A stretch of DNA of 50,662 nucleotides. It comes from Hyphomicrobiales bacterium. GTDB lineage: Bacteria; Pseudomonadota; Alphaproteobacteria; Rhizobiales; Phreatobacteraceae. The position numbers and the translations under genes are program-made. Where the stretch lies: assembly GCA_017304475.1 (NCBI GenBank), contig JAFKKV010000045.1:1-50662 (forward strand), in the 5' to 3' direction. The notes under the pieces were generated by a model. That model ran no database searches. It was not told the origin of the DNA and saw only the letters and a program-made list of their open reading frames with translations. Below, one piece after another: positions 16,662 through 25,960 of this stretch. The number at the start of each line of letters is the position of its first letter. Within the stretch, counting starts at the first letter, position 1.

Positions 16662-17438
16662 CTATCGCAAATTGCGCGGATCGATCAGCAAGGCTGCAAT
16701 CCTGCGTGCCGCCTCGTCGAGCCGGGCCACGCAGCACCGCCGTTGCGCCTCGTCGAGCCAGTCGGCCACGAAGGCCGTGCTGATCGCTGCGATCGGATAG
16801 CCGGCGACGTCGCGCACCGCCACGCCGATGCCGCCGATGCCCCGGGTGAACAGGCTGTCGTGACTGGCAAAACCCGCGGTGCGCGCGGCATCGAGCGCAC
16901 CACGAAACGCGGTTTCGTCAAAGCCTTCTGTCTCCCGCTCGTAGCGTTGGCGATTGGCCGCGATGACCGCCTCGGCCTCGGCTTCCGGCAGGGCCGCCAG
17001 AATGGCCATGCTGCCGGCGCCACGGCCGAGCGGAACCTGGCTGCCGACCTTCAGCACCAGGGTCTGGATCCGCGCCGTGCTCTCCTGGCGCGCCGCGCAG
17101 ACGATATCCAGGCCGCTGCGGACGCTCAGATAGACGGTCTGCCCGATATCCTCGGCAAGTTGCGCCAATTCGGTCGCGGCGAGCCGTTCGATCGGGTGGC
17201 GCGCGGCCGCGACCAGCCCGAGCGCGACCATTTCCTGGCCGAGATAAAACCGCCGGGTCGACGCGTCGCGCTCGACCCAGCCGGTCTCGATCAGCATGTC
17301 GAGAACGCGATGAACCGTCGGCCGCGGCAATCCGGTCCAGCCGACGATATCGGCCAGGGCGGCGCCGGCCTCGCCACCCCTGGCAATGGCGCGCACCAGC
17401 ACGACCGAGCGATGCAGGCTGCCCGAGGCCTCAGACAT
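16662..17438 (-). CDS. IclR-family transcriptional regulator
   Basis: A 258-aa regulator from ATG 17438, with a winged HTH at about residues 8-65 (TGLPRPTVHRVLDMLIETGWV) and an IclR effector domain after it. The frame also extends to ATG 17525 (287 aa). I prefer 17438 because the HTH then starts at the usual distance, GGTGG lies 5 bp upstream, and an operator-like TGTCCG site at 17483-17499 then falls outside the coding region. The gene is divergent from the ThDP enzyme/binding protein/FAD monooxygenase operon. A perfect palindrome at 17624-17640 in the shared spacer is a likely binding site. Confidence 0.88.
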   Translation of the reverse strand: MSEASGSLHRSVVLVRAIARGGEAGAALADIVGWTGLPRPTVHRVLDMLIETGWVERDASTRRFYLGQEMVALGLVAAARHPIERLAATELAQLAEDIGQTVYLSVRSGLDIVCAARQESTARIQTLVLKVGSQVPLGRGAGSMAILAALPEAEAEAVIAANRQRYERETEGFDETAFRGALDAARTAGFASHDSLFTRGIGGIGVAVRDVAGYPIAAISTAFVADWLDEAQRRCCVARLDEAARRIAALLIDPRNLR

Positions 17439-17482
17439 GCGCGCCACCGGCTCGCCGTCGACGGCCGGCGCAGCGTCCGCAG

Positions 17483-17499
17483 TGTCCGATAATTGGATA
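17483..17499. promoter_or_regulatory. Imperfect second copy of the IclR-linked palindrome
   Basis: TGTCCG-ATAAT-TGGATA matches the perfect site at 17624-17640 in the left half and in 4 of 6 right-half bases, with the same 5-bp spacer. It lies 45 bp upstream of the preferred IclR start, so it could serve autoregulation. Confidence 0.3.
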
Positions 17500-17623
17500 C
17501 CACCATCTCCCACCACCACGTGCATAACCCCTGCGGCGATATGCCAGATTGTAGAAATCCGGCCAGAAACATGGATTGAATTGACAGACGACGATCAAGA
17601 TCTAGCATGCCCTGCGATTCACA

Positions 17624-17640
17624 TGTCCGCTATTCGGACA
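17624..17640. promoter_or_regulatory. Candidate IclR operator TGTCCG-N5-CGGACA
   Basis: A perfect 6-bp inverted repeat with a CTATT spacer lies 64 bp upstream of the ThDP enzyme start, in the divergent spacer shared with the IclR gene. Its 17-bp length suits a dimeric winged-helix regulator. Binding is inferred. Confidence 0.45.
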
Positions 17641-17704
17641 CGTGAACAAACAAGTCAAGATACATGAGGCGGCCGAACCGCCTCCGCGACGACAAGAGAG
17701 GGTC

Positions 17705-19342
17705 ATGGCCGCCTCCCCGCCCACCTGCGCCGACGCCGTCGTCGGAACCCTGCAGGCCCATGGCCTCGATCGCATCTATTGCGTGCCGGGCATCCAGAAC
17801 GACTGGTTCTTCAACGCGGTCTACGATACCGGCGGCGCGGTCACGGCGGTGCATACGCGCCACGAACAGGGCGCGGCCTATATGGCGCTGGGCGCCGCGC
17901 TCGCGACCGGCCGGCCGTCGGTCTATTCGGTGGTCCCGGGCCCCGGCGTCCTGAACACCGCGGCGGCGCTTGCGACCGCCTATTCGACCAACGCGCCGGT
18001 GCTGTGCCTCACCGGCCAGATCGCCAGCCGGGCGATCGGCCGCGGCATGGGCCTGCTGCATGAAATTCCCGACCAGCTCGGCATCCTCGAGCGCCTGACC
18101 AAGCAGGCGCGCCGCTCCATGGATCCCGCCCGAGCGGCGAGCGATCTCGCCGGCGCGATCGCCGCGCTGACCCAGGGCCGCCCTCGCCCGGTCGGGCTGG
18201 AAATCCCGCCGGATGTGCTGGCGGCGCGAGGCCCCTTCACGCCGGTCATGCCGACCTCGAACAATGAGCAACCCGATATCGATGCCGGGCTGCTGGACGA
18301 GGCCGTCGCCCTGCTTTCGGGCTCGGCGCGGCCGTTGATCGTGGTCGGCGGCGGCGCGCAGGGATCGAGCGACGGGGTCCGGCTGATGGCCGAGCGTCTG
18401 CAGGCGCCGGTCCTCGCCTATCGCATGGGGCGCGGCGTGCTCGACGACCGTCATCCCTTGAGCGTGACGCTGCCGGCCGGTCACCGGCTCTGGAAGAGCT
18501 GCGACGCCGTGCTGATCATCGGCTCGCGGGCGCAGATGCCGCTCGCCAATTGGGGCACCGACGCGGCGATGAAAATCGTCCGGATCGAGGTCGATCCGAC
18601 CGCGCTCGACACCATCGCCAAGCCCGACGTGGCGCTGGTCGGGCGTGTCGAGGCGATCCTGCCCCGGCTGGTCGAAGCCTTCGACAGGACGGCGCCGAAG
18701 CGCGCCGCGCGAACCGACGAGATCGCCGCGCTGAAGGCGGAGGTCGCGCGTGAGGTGGCGAGCCTCGATCCGCAGGTGCCGTTTCTGCAGGCGATCCGCG
18801 CGGCAATCGGCGACGACGGCATCCTGGTCGATGAGCTGACCCAATGCGGTTATGTCGCGCGCTTCGCCTATCCGGTGCACAGGCCGCGAACCTTCATCTC
18901 CTCGGGCTACCAGGGCACGCTCGGCTGGGGTTATGCCACCGCGCTCGGCGTGCAGGACGTCAGGCGCGACGTCGCCGTGGTCTCGATCAGCGGCGATGGC
19001 GGCTTCATGTTCAACGTCCAGGAGCTGGCGACCGCGATACGCCACGACATCCCACTGATCGCCGTGGTCTTCAACGACGGCGCCTATGGCAATGTCCGGC
19101 GCATGCAGAAGGAGCTTCACGGCAACCGGGTCATCGCAACCGATCTCGCCAATCCCGACTTCGTCGCCATGGCCCGCAGCTTCGGCGTCGACGCGGAACG
19201 GGTCCAAACGCCTGATGCCCTCAGGGCGGCGGTCGCCGCCGCGGCCGAGCGGCGCAGGCCCTGCCTGATCGAGGTGCCGGTCGGCGACATGCCGAGCCCC
19301 TGGCGTTTTCTCGACATGCCCAGGATCAGGGGTCTGGCCTGA
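17705..19342 (+). CDS. Thiamine-diphosphate-dependent enzyme (acetolactate synthase / benzoylformate decarboxylase family)
   Basis: A 545-aa ThDP enzyme with the three usual domains. The N-terminal pyrimidine-binding domain carries the catalytic Glu in RHEQGAAYMA near residue 52. The central domain spans about 190-330. The C-terminal pyrophosphate-binding domain holds GDGGFMFNVQELATAI near 430 and FNDGAYGN about 25 residues later, the Mg-ThDP motif. Family members decarboxylate 2-keto acids or join them to aldehydes. Without substrate residues I cannot choose between carboligase and decarboxylase. ATG 17705 has AAGAGAGGGTC upstream. The gene starts an operon with a Bug-type binding protein and an aromatic-type monooxygenase, divergent from an IclR gene. 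Confidence 0.88.
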   Translation: MAASPPTCADAVVGTLQAHGLDRIYCVPGIQNDWFFNAVYDTGGAVTAVHTRHEQGAAYMALGAALATGRPSVYSVVPGPGVLNTAAALATAYSTNAPVLCLTGQIASRAIGRGMGLLHEIPDQLGILERLTKQARRSMDPARAASDLAGAIAALTQGRPRPVGLEIPPDVLAARGPFTPVMPTSNNEQPDIDAGLLDEAVALLSGSARPLIVVGGGAQGSSDGVRLMAERLQAPVLAYRMGRGVLDDRHPLSVTLPAGHRLWKSCDAVLIIGSRAQMPLANWGTDAAMKIVRIEVDPTALDTIAKPDVALVGRVEAILPRLVEAFDRTAPKRAARTDEIAALKAEVAREVASLDPQVPFLQAIRAAIGDDGILVDELTQCGYVARFAYPVHRPRTFISSGYQGTLGWGYATALGVQDVRRDVAVVSISGDGGFMFNVQELATAIRHDIPLIAVVFNDGAYGNVRRMQKELHGNRVIATDLANPDFVAMARSFGVDAERVQTPDALRAAVAAAAERRRPCLIEVPVGDMPSPWRFLDMPRIRGLA

Positions 19343-19461
19343 ACACGCTTTCCTCGATCGAACCCACGGACCCACGTTTCACGACGTTTCAAGAGCCGGC
19401 GCAGACCGGCCGCGCCCAGGCCCGGCCAAGAGGCTGAAGCGCATCCACGGAGGAATGCCCG

Positions 19462-20448
19462 ATGATCCCTGTTGCCGCCAGCGCCGCCCGCTTCGCCCTC
19501 GCCCTGCTGGCTTTGGCCTCGTTTTCGATCCCCGCCGCCGCCCAGACCGCCTATCCGCAGCGGCCGATCAGCTTCATCGTGCCCTACCCCGCCGGCGGCA
19601 CCACCGACATTCTCGCGCGCTTTCTGGCCGAGCACCTGAAGGACCGGCTCGGCCAGCCCGTGGTCATCGACAACCGGCCGGGCGCGGGCTCGACGATCGG
19701 CGCCGGCCTCGCGGCCCGCGCCGAACCCGACGGCCATACGCTCCTGATGGCGACCAGCACGACGCTCGCCATCAATGCCAGCCTGTTCCAGCGCCTGCCC
19801 TACGATCCCGTCGGCGATTTCGCGCCGGTATCGCTGGTCGCCGGCGTGCCGCTGATCCTGATCGTCAACCCGGCGCTCAACATCAAGACGCTGGCCGATC
19901 TCGTCGCGCTCGCCAAGGCGAAGCCCGGCGAACTGGTCTATGGCTCGGCCGGCAACGGCACGCCGCACCACCTCGCCGCCGAGCTCCTGAAGACGGCGGC
20001 GGGCATCGAGGTGCGCCATGTCGCCTATCGCGGCAGCGTGGTCGCCATGAACGACGTGATCGGCGGCCATATTCCCTTCATGTTCATGGACATGGCCCCG
20101 GCTTTGCCGCTGATCGCCGCCGGCAAGCTGCAGGCGCTGGCCGTCTCGGCGCCCCGGCGTGTCGCCGCGGCGCCTGATATCCCGACCGTCGCGGAATCCG
20201 GCTATCCCGGCTACGAGGCCGTCGCCTGGCAGGCGGTGGTGGTGCCGGCCAGGACCCCGAGCGACGTCGTCGCGCGGCTGCATGCTGAAATCGCGCGTTT
20301 CCTGGCCACGCCGGCCAATCGCGACAAGCTGATCCAGATCGGCCTGGAACCGCTCGGCGGCTCGTCCGAGGAACTGGTCGCCTATATCAAGTCGGAGATC
20401 GCCCGCTGGGGCGTGGTGGTCCGCAGTTCCGGCGCCAAGGTCGAATGA
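19462..20448 (+). CDS. Bug/TctC-type tripartite tricarboxylate transporter substrate-binding protein
   Basis: A 328-aa periplasmic binding protein of the Bug family. A signal peptide ends near residue 28 (SIPAAAQ). The mature start, AYPQRPISFIVPYPAGGTTD, is the family hallmark. RPGAGSTIGAG and YGSAGNGTPHHLAAELL are the usual ligand-pocket segments. These proteins bind carboxylates or aromatic acids and normally work with TctA/TctB membrane proteins, which are absent from the window, so this one is an orphan. ATG 19462 has CCACGGAGGAA upstream. The gene lies between a ThDP enzyme and a hydroxylase, suggesting capture of that pathway's acid substrate. Confidence 0.9.
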   Translation: MIPVAASAARFALALLALASFSIPAAAQTAYPQRPISFIVPYPAGGTTDILARFLAEHLKDRLGQPVVIDNRPGAGSTIGAGLAARAEPDGHTLLMATSTTLAINASLFQRLPYDPVGDFAPVSLVAGVPLILIVNPALNIKTLADLVALAKAKPGELVYGSAGNGTPHHLAAELLKTAAGIEVRHVAYRGSVVAMNDVIGGHIPFMFMDMAPALPLIAAGKLQALAVSAPRRVAAAPDIPTVAESGYPGYEAVAWQAVVVPARTPSDVVARLHAEIARFLATPANRDKLIQIGLEPLGGSSEELVAYIKSEIARWGVVVRSSGAKVE

Positions 20449-20494
20449 GGCATCGGACATCGATGATTGCCGCACACTGCAGGGAAGATCAGCC

Positions 20495-22168
20495 ATGACC
20501 GAGACCATCGAGACGGGTGTGCTGGTGGTCGGCGCCGGCCCGGTCGGCCTGACGCTGGCGATCGATCTCGCCAGCCGCGGCGTCGACGTGACGGTTGTCG
20601 AGCAGCGGCCGCGCGGCGCCCGCCCCGAGCCGAAATGCAACCACGTCTCGGCCCGCTCGATGGAGATCTTCCGGCGGCTCGGCGTCGCCGCGGCGCTGCG
20701 CGAGGCCGGCCTGCCCGCGGATTATCCCAACGACGTGAGCTACCGCACCGCCTTTACGGGAAAGGAAATCACCCGCATCCCCATCCCCTGCCGGCGCGAC
20801 CGCTATGTCAGCAAGGACGGGCCCGACGGCTGGTGGCCGACGCCGGAGCCGCCGCACCGGATCAACCAGATCTTTCTGGAGCCGATCCTGTTCGCCCATG
20901 CCGCGGCCATGCCGCGCATCAAGATCATCAACCGCGCCGCCGTCTGGGGCCTCGGGCAGGACGACGAGGGTGTCACCGCCACCGCCGAGGATCTCGACAC
21001 CGGCGGGACCATCCGGATCACCGCAGCCTATCTCGCCGGCTGCGATGGCGGCCGGTCGCTGGTGCGCAAGGCGATCGGCGCGTCCTTTTCCGGCGATGCC
21101 GTGATCCAGCGCGTGCAATCGACCTTCATCCAGGCGCCCGATCTCATCCATCGGCAGCAGCACGACAATGCCTGGGCGACCTTCGCGCTCAACCCGCGCC
21201 GCTCCGGCAATGTCTACGCCATTGACGGGCGCGAGACCTGGCTCGTGCACAACTACCTGAAGCCCGATGAAACCGATTTCGAGGCGGTCGATCGCGACTG
21301 GGCGATCCGCACCATTCTCGGTGTCGGCGCCGATTTCGATTACCAGATCATCTCGCACGAAGACTGGATCGGCCGCCGGCTGGTCGCCGACCGCTTCCGC
21401 GACCGGCGCATGTTCATCGCCGGCGATGCCGCCCATATCTGGGTGCCCTATGCCGGCTACGGAATGAATGCCGGCATCGCCGACGCCGCGAGCCTCGCCT
21501 GGCTCATGGCAGCGCATCTGGCCGGCTGGGCGCCGGCCGATATCCTCGACGCCTATGAACGCGAGCGGCTGCCGATCACCACCCAGGTGTCGCGTTTCGC
21601 CATGGACCATGCCCAGAAGGAAATCCGCAACCGCAGCGGCGTTCCCGACAATATCGAGATGGACGACGCGGCGGGCGCCGCCGCCCGCGCGACGCTCGGA
21701 CAGGCGACCTATGACCTCAATGTGCAGCAATATTGCTGCGCCGGCCTGAATTTCGGCTCCTATTACGACCAGTCGCCGATCATCGCCTATGACGGCACGC
21801 CCCAGCCCGGCTATGCCATGGGCAGCTTCACGCCCTCCACCGTGCCCGGCTGCCGCACGCCGCATCTCTGGCTCGGCGATGGCCGCTCGCTCTATGACGC
21901 GATGGGGCCGGACTACACCTTGCTGCGCCTCGATCCGGCCGCCGATATCGACGGCCTGGTGCAGGCCGCGGCCGCCCGCGCCCTGCCGCTCCGCCTGATC
22001 GACCTCGATCCGCGCGACCTGCCCGAGGCCGAGGGCCACAAGCTCATCCTGTCGCGTCCGGACCAGCATGTCGCCTGGCGCGGCGAGGCCATGCCTGCCG
22101 ATCCGCTGGCGCTGATCGACCGGGTTCGCGGGGCAGCACGCGAGGTCTCGGTGGGCTTGACTGGGTGA
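20495..22168 (+). CDS. FAD-dependent aromatic-type monooxygenase (PheA/TfdB family)
   Basis: A 557-aa class A flavoprotein monooxygenase. GAGPVGLTLAIDLASRG near residue 12 is the dinucleotide-binding fold. GCDGGRSLVRKAIG near 180-195 fits the conserved DG region. IAGDAAHIWVPYAGYGMNAG near 308-327 is the GD motif that contacts FAD ribityl and ribose. The thioredoxin-like C-terminal domain common in the phenol 2-monooxygenase group is probably present after residue 400, given the length. Such enzymes hydroxylate phenols and related rings with NAD(P)H and oxygen. It is the last gene of the ThDP/Bug operon, 46 bp after its neighbour. The aromatic substrate is not identifiable. Confidence 0.88.
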   Translation: MTETIETGVLVVGAGPVGLTLAIDLASRGVDVTVVEQRPRGARPEPKCNHVSARSMEIFRRLGVAAALREAGLPADYPNDVSYRTAFTGKEITRIPIPCRRDRYVSKDGPDGWWPTPEPPHRINQIFLEPILFAHAAAMPRIKIINRAAVWGLGQDDEGVTATAEDLDTGGTIRITAAYLAGCDGGRSLVRKAIGASFSGDAVIQRVQSTFIQAPDLIHRQQHDNAWATFALNPRRSGNVYAIDGRETWLVHNYLKPDETDFEAVDRDWAIRTILGVGADFDYQIISHEDWIGRRLVADRFRDRRMFIAGDAAHIWVPYAGYGMNAGIADAASLAWLMAAHLAGWAPADILDAYERERLPITTQVSRFAMDHAQKEIRNRSGVPDNIEMDDAAGAAARATLGQATYDLNVQQYCCAGLNFGSYYDQSPIIAYDGTPQPGYAMGSFTPSTVPGCRTPHLWLGDGRSLYDAMGPDYTLLRLDPAADIDGLVQAAAARALPLRLIDLDPRDLPEAEGHKLILSRPDQHVAWRGEAMPADPLALIDRVRGAAREVSVGLTG

Positions 22169-22230
22169 GCCACGCTCCGTTTCGTCAGTCTCGTCCCGGC
22201 ATTGGTGTCGCGAACCTTTGTCCGCGAAGC

Positions 22231-23028
22231 CTAGCGGGCGATACCGGCGCCATTCAGGTGCAAGGCGAAGCCGGTCGCCCCCGGATCGCCCAGGCCGGGT
22301 CGGAGCTGAAGGCTCGGGATCAGATAGTCGCCGCCATTCTGCCGCCGATAGGCAATGGGCGAGGTGGTCTCGAGCGTCCGCATCCTCTCGCGCAGCCGCT
22401 CTGCCGCGGTCTCGAAGCCGGCCTCATCGAGACGATCGACCCGATAGGCGACGAACGGCGGAAGCACGTCGTAACCGGGATAATAGAGGATCCCGTGATT
22501 GATCGGGAACAACAAGTCGTCGATCGAGCCGTTGACGCCGCGAACGCCATAATGCTGCTCCCAGCCGCCGGCGGTCACGAGCAGCATTGCGCGCTTCCCC
22601 TCGAGGGTTCCTTCGCCGAAGCGGTCGCCCCAATGCTGGTCGCTGTGCTCGCCGACGCCATAAGCGAAGCCATAGGCATAGACCCGATCGACCCAGCCCT
22701 TGAGGATCGCCGGCATGGTGTACCACCAGAGCGGAAACTGCAGGATCAGGGCATCGGCCCACAAGAGCTTCTCATGCTCGGCTCTGACATCCGCGGTCAG
22801 CGCGTCGGCGGCGTAGGCCTCCCCGGAGGCCTTGGCCGGCTTGAGCCGCGCGTCCGGGGCCAGTGAGGGAAAGTCGGCGCGGTCGACCTCGGATTTCCAG
22901 TTGCTGGCATAGAGATCCGACATCCGCACCTCGTGGCCCTGGGCCTCGAGCTCCTTGATGGCGACATCACGCAGCGCGCCGTTGAGCGAGCGCGGTTCGG
23001 GATGGGCGAAGACGAGCAGAACTTTCAT
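22231..23028 (-). CDS. NAD(P)H-dependent oxidoreductase (NQO1/MdaB-like flavodoxin fold)
   Basis: A 265-aa flavodoxin-2-fold protein. It starts MKVLLVFAHPEPRSLNGAL, the usual opening of NAD(P)H:quinone reductase relatives. LQFPLWWYTMPAILKGWVDRVYAYGFAYG near residues 96-124 is the flavin-pocket segment, and MLLVTAGGWEQHYG follows. These enzymes reduce quinones, nitro compounds or azo compounds by two electrons. ATG 23028 is chosen because the first strand begins there; the longer open frame upstream overlaps the divergent LysR gene. The divergent LysR neighbour (96-bp spacer) probably controls it, a common pairing. Confidence 0.9.
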   Translation of the reverse strand: MKVLLVFAHPEPRSLNGALRDVAIKELEAQGHEVRMSDLYASNWKSEVDRADFPSLAPDARLKPAKASGEAYAADALTADVRAEHEKLLWADALILQFPLWWYTMPAILKGWVDRVYAYGFAYGVGEHSDQHWGDRFGEGTLEGKRAMLLVTAGGWEQHYGVRGVNGSIDDLLFPINHGILYYPGYDVLPPFVAYRVDRLDEAGFETAAERLRERMRTLETTSPIAYRRQNGGDYLIPSLQLRPGLGDPGATGFALHLNGAGIAR

Positions 23029-23124
23029 GGGGTCAGCGATCCGATGTTGGGAAACCGACCTCTCACGTAGCCAATGCCGAAATGATCCACTACATGTGAG
23101 CAATGAATATGATTGTGCCGAATA

Positions 23125-24090
23125 ATGGATAGATCTGACGTCACGCTCGAGCGGATGCGAACCTTCGTCCGCGTGGCCGAGCGTGGCAGCCTGTCGGCGG
23201 TCGCACGCGAACTCGACATTGGCCAGTCGACGGTCACACGGCATTTGCGCGAGCTCGAGGAGGCCGTGGGCGTGCCCTTGCTCTCAAGGACCACCCGGCG
23301 CGTGACGATGACCGACGAAGGCAGTCGCTACTATGCCGACAGCGTCCAGATCCTGCGCCTGGTCGAGCAGGCCGGCGATGAGGCGCGGGGCACGCGCGGC
23401 GCACCGGCCGGCACGATCCGGATATCCTGCACGGCGGCTTTCGGGGTCTTGCACGCCAGCCGGCTGATCTTCGCGTTCCAGGATCGCTATCCCGATATCG
23501 GGGTTGACCTCAGCCTCACCGACGAGCGCGTCGATCTTGTCCGGGAGGGGGTCGATATCGCGCTTCGCCTGGGTCCGCTCACCGACAGCTCCATGAAGCT
23601 GCGGGCTCTCGGCCAGTGCCATCGTCTGCTCGTGGCGGCCCCGGACTATCTGGCGGCGCGCGGCCGGCCCGCTGTTCCGTCGGATCTGTCCAGCCATGAG
23701 GGCGTTCGCATGTCGAACGTGGCGGGCAGCGACACGCTCGCCCTGCAGGGGCCGGACGGCGAACGCCATGTGGTGCCCTTCACCGGGCGTTTTCGGGTCG
23801 ACCATGGGCTTGCCGCCCGTGAGGCGCTTGTCGCCGGGCGCGGCATCGCGCCCGCCCATCAATGGCTTGTCGGCGATCTCCTGGCGGCTGGCCGGCTCGA
23901 GGCGATCCTGCCGGGCTATTCGCTGCCGCGCGTGCCGCTGAGCATGCTGATTGTCCCCGAACGGGCGGGCATCGCGCGGGTCCGCCTGCTGGTCGAGTTC
24001 CTGGCCGAAGAGATCGGCGGCATCCCCGGAATCGACAAGCCGCGGCCGGAGCGCCAGCCGGCGGGCCTTGGTTCTGCCAAGCGCCCTTGA
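23125..24090 (+). CDS. LysR-family transcriptional regulator
   Basis: A 321-aa LysR regulator. The winged HTH spans about residues 5-65 (SLSAVARELDIGQSTVTRHLRELEEAVGVPLLSRTTR). The substrate domain from about 90 on has the two-lobed periplasmic-binding fold. It most resembles the group found beside quinone or nitro-reductases and LysR-controlled hydrolases. ATG 23125 begins four residues before the HTH; an upstream TTG at 23113 is less likely. It is divergent from the NAD(P)H oxidoreductase at 22231-23028 and convergent with the Lrp gene, whose stop lies 3 bp from its own. Redox or quinone sensing is a guess from its neighbour. Confidence 0.9.
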   Translation: MDRSDVTLERMRTFVRVAERGSLSAVARELDIGQSTVTRHLRELEEAVGVPLLSRTTRRVTMTDEGSRYYADSVQILRLVEQAGDEARGTRGAPAGTIRISCTAAFGVLHASRLIFAFQDRYPDIGVDLSLTDERVDLVREGVDIALRLGPLTDSSMKLRALGQCHRLLVAAPDYLAARGRPAVPSDLSSHEGVRMSNVAGSDTLALQGPDGERHVVPFTGRFRVDHGLAAREALVAGRGIAPAHQWLVGDLLAAGRLEAILPGYSLPRVPLSMLIVPERAGIARVRLLVEFLAEEIGGIPGIDKPRPERQPAGLGSAKRP

Positions 24091-24093
24091 TGC

Positions 24094-24552
24094 CTAGCTC
24101 CTTTGCTCCTTGATCGTGTTCATGACGAAGCTCGTCTCGATCGAGGCGACGCATTTCAGCCGGGCGATCTTCTCCTTGATGAAGCGTTCGTACTGGTCGA
24201 GGCCGCCGGTCATGACCTTCAGCACATAGTCGCGCGAGCCGGTGACGAGATGGCATTCCAGCACCTCGTCCCAACCGCGCACCGCCTCTTCGAACATGAC
24301 GATCTCGTCCTCGTTCTGCCGGCTGAGCCTGATCGTGGCGATCGCCGCCATGGACCAGCCATGGGCGGCCGGATCGACCCGCGCGGTATAGCCGCGAATC
24401 ACGCCCGTCTCTTCCAGCCTGCGCAGGCGCCTGAGGCAGGGCGACGGTGACAGGCCGACGCGCTCGGCCAGCTCGTTATTGGTGATGCGGGCATTGGCCT
24501 GCAATTCGCGCAGGATGCGGCGGTCGATATCGTCGGCAATTTTCTGCGGCAT
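24094..24552 (-). CDS. Lrp/AsnC-family transcriptional regulator
   Basis: A 152-aa protein of normal Lrp length. The N-terminal HTH is at about 5-55 (NARITNNELAERVGLSPSPCLRRLRRLEETG), followed by the RAM ligand-binding domain at about 65-145, including LVTGSRDYVLKVMTGGLDQYERF. Lrp proteins form octamers and usually sense amino acids. It is divergent from a cystathionine gamma-synthase-family gene (118-bp spacer), so local control of that amino-acid enzyme, as in methionine gamma-lyase or similar systems, is the natural inference. The spacer contains TTGAT-N17-ATCAA (24629-24655), a weak candidate site. Confidence 0.92.
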   Translation of the reverse strand: MPQKIADDIDRRILRELQANARITNNELAERVGLSPSPCLRRLRRLEETGVIRGYTARVDPAAHGWSMAAIATIRLSRQNEDEIVMFEEAVRGWDEVLECHLVTGSRDYVLKVMTGGLDQYERFIKEKIARLKCVASIETSFVMNTIKEQRS

Positions 24553-24670
24553 CAGTCTCTGTCTTTGGCAGGATCATGCGGCCATGAGGCATGGAAGGCT
24601 CGAAAGTCGCAAGGATCGGTCGCCGCGATTTGATAGGATTGCGCAGGACCAATCAACCGCGAGGCCTGCC

Positions 24671-25960
24671 GTGACCGCACCGAGACCGTCCAAGACCCAT
24701 GTCGGCAATCACCGCCTTCATCCCGAAACCCTCATGCTCAGCTATGGTTTCGATCCGCAATTGTCGGAGGGCGCGGTCAAGCCGCCGGTCTTCCTGACCT
24801 CGACCTTCGTGTTCAAATCGGCGGAAGAAGGCCGCGACTTCTTCGATTTCGTCTCGGGCCGCCGCGAGCCGCCCAAGGGCACCGGCGCCGGCCTCGTCTA
24901 TTCCCGCTTCAACCATCCCAACAGCGAGATCGTCGAGGACCGCCTGGCGGTCTATGAGGGCGCCGAGGCCTGCATCCTGTTTTCCTCGGGCATGTCGGCC
25001 ATCGCCACGACGCTGCTCGCCTTCGCCAAGCCCGGCGACGTGATCCTGCATTCCCAGCCGCTCTATGGCGGCACCGAGACCCTGCTGTCGCGCACCTTCG
25101 CCAATCTCGGCATTGCCTCGGTCGGCTTCTCCGACGGCGTCGACGAGGCGCTGGTGCGCGCGGCCGCCGACGACGCCCTCGCCAAGGGCCGCGTCTCGGT
25201 CATCCTGATCGAGACGCCGTCCAATCCGATCAACAGCGTCATCGATATCGCGCTGATGGGCCGGATCGCCGACGAGATCGCCACGCGCCAGGGCCATCGC
25301 CCGGTGGTCGCCTGCGACAACACCTTGCTCGGCCCGGTCTTCCAGCGCCCGCTCGACCATGGCGCCGACGTGTCGCTCTATTCGCTGACCAAATATGTCG
25401 GCGGCCATTCCGACCTGATCGCCGGAGCCGCGCTCGGCAGCCACGCGGTGACCAAGCCGATCAAGGCGCTGCGCGGCGCGATCGGCACCCAGCTCGACGC
25501 CCATTCCTGCTGGATGCTCGGCCGCTCGCTGGAAACGCTCGGCCTGCGCATGGAACGGGCCAATGCCAATGCCCGCGTGGTCGCGGAATTCCTGCGCGAC
25601 CATCCCAAGGTCGACAAGGTGCTCTACCTGCCCTTCCTCGGGCCCGACACGCCGGAGCGGCGGGTGTTCGACGCCCAGAGCCTGGGCGCCGGCTCGACCT
25701 TTTCCTTCGACATCAAGGGCGGCGAACGGGCGGCCTTCGCTTTCCTCAACGCGCTCGAGATCTTCAAGCTGGCGGTGAGCCTCGGCGGCACCGAGTCGCT
25801 GGCGAGCCATCCGGCCGCCATGACCCATTCGGGCGTGCCTCTCGTGGTCCGCCAGCGCATCGGCATCCTCGACACCACCATCCGGCTGTCGATCGGCGTC
25901 GAGCACCCCGACGACCTGGTCGCGGATGTTGCACAGGCGCTGGCCCGGGCGGATGGGTGA
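24671..25960 (+). CDS. Cystathionine gamma-synthase-family PLP enzyme
   Basis: A 429-aa PLP-dependent enzyme of the Cys/Met metabolism family. The Schiff-base lysine is Lys241 in SLYSLTKYVGGHSD. The pyridoxal ring-stacking tyrosine lies in QPLYGGTE near residue 129, and phosphate contacts in SSGMSA near 106. The C-terminal SLGGTESLASHPAAMTHSG segment is typical. Members carry out gamma-replacement or gamma- or beta-elimination on sulfur amino acids, and this sequence does not single out one. I chose GTG 24671 because TAPRPSKTHVGNHRLHPETL follows directly and the upstream part of the open frame is unlike this family. Divergent Lrp control suggests an amino-acid-responsive catabolic role. Confidence 0.87.
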   Translation: MTAPRPSKTHVGNHRLHPETLMLSYGFDPQLSEGAVKPPVFLTSTFVFKSAEEGRDFFDFVSGRREPPKGTGAGLVYSRFNHPNSEIVEDRLAVYEGAEACILFSSGMSAIATTLLAFAKPGDVILHSQPLYGGTETLLSRTFANLGIASVGFSDGVDEALVRAAADDALAKGRVSVILIETPSNPINSVIDIALMGRIADEIATRQGHRPVVACDNTLLGPVFQRPLDHGADVSLYSLTKYVGGHSDLIAGAALGSHAVTKPIKALRGAIGTQLDAHSCWMLGRSLETLGLRMERANANARVVAEFLRDHPKVDKVLYLPFLGPDTPERRVFDAQSLGAGSTFSFDIKGGERAAFAFLNALEIFKLAVSLGGTESLASHPAAMTHSGVPLVVRQRIGILDTTIRLSIGVEHPDDLVADVAQALARADG

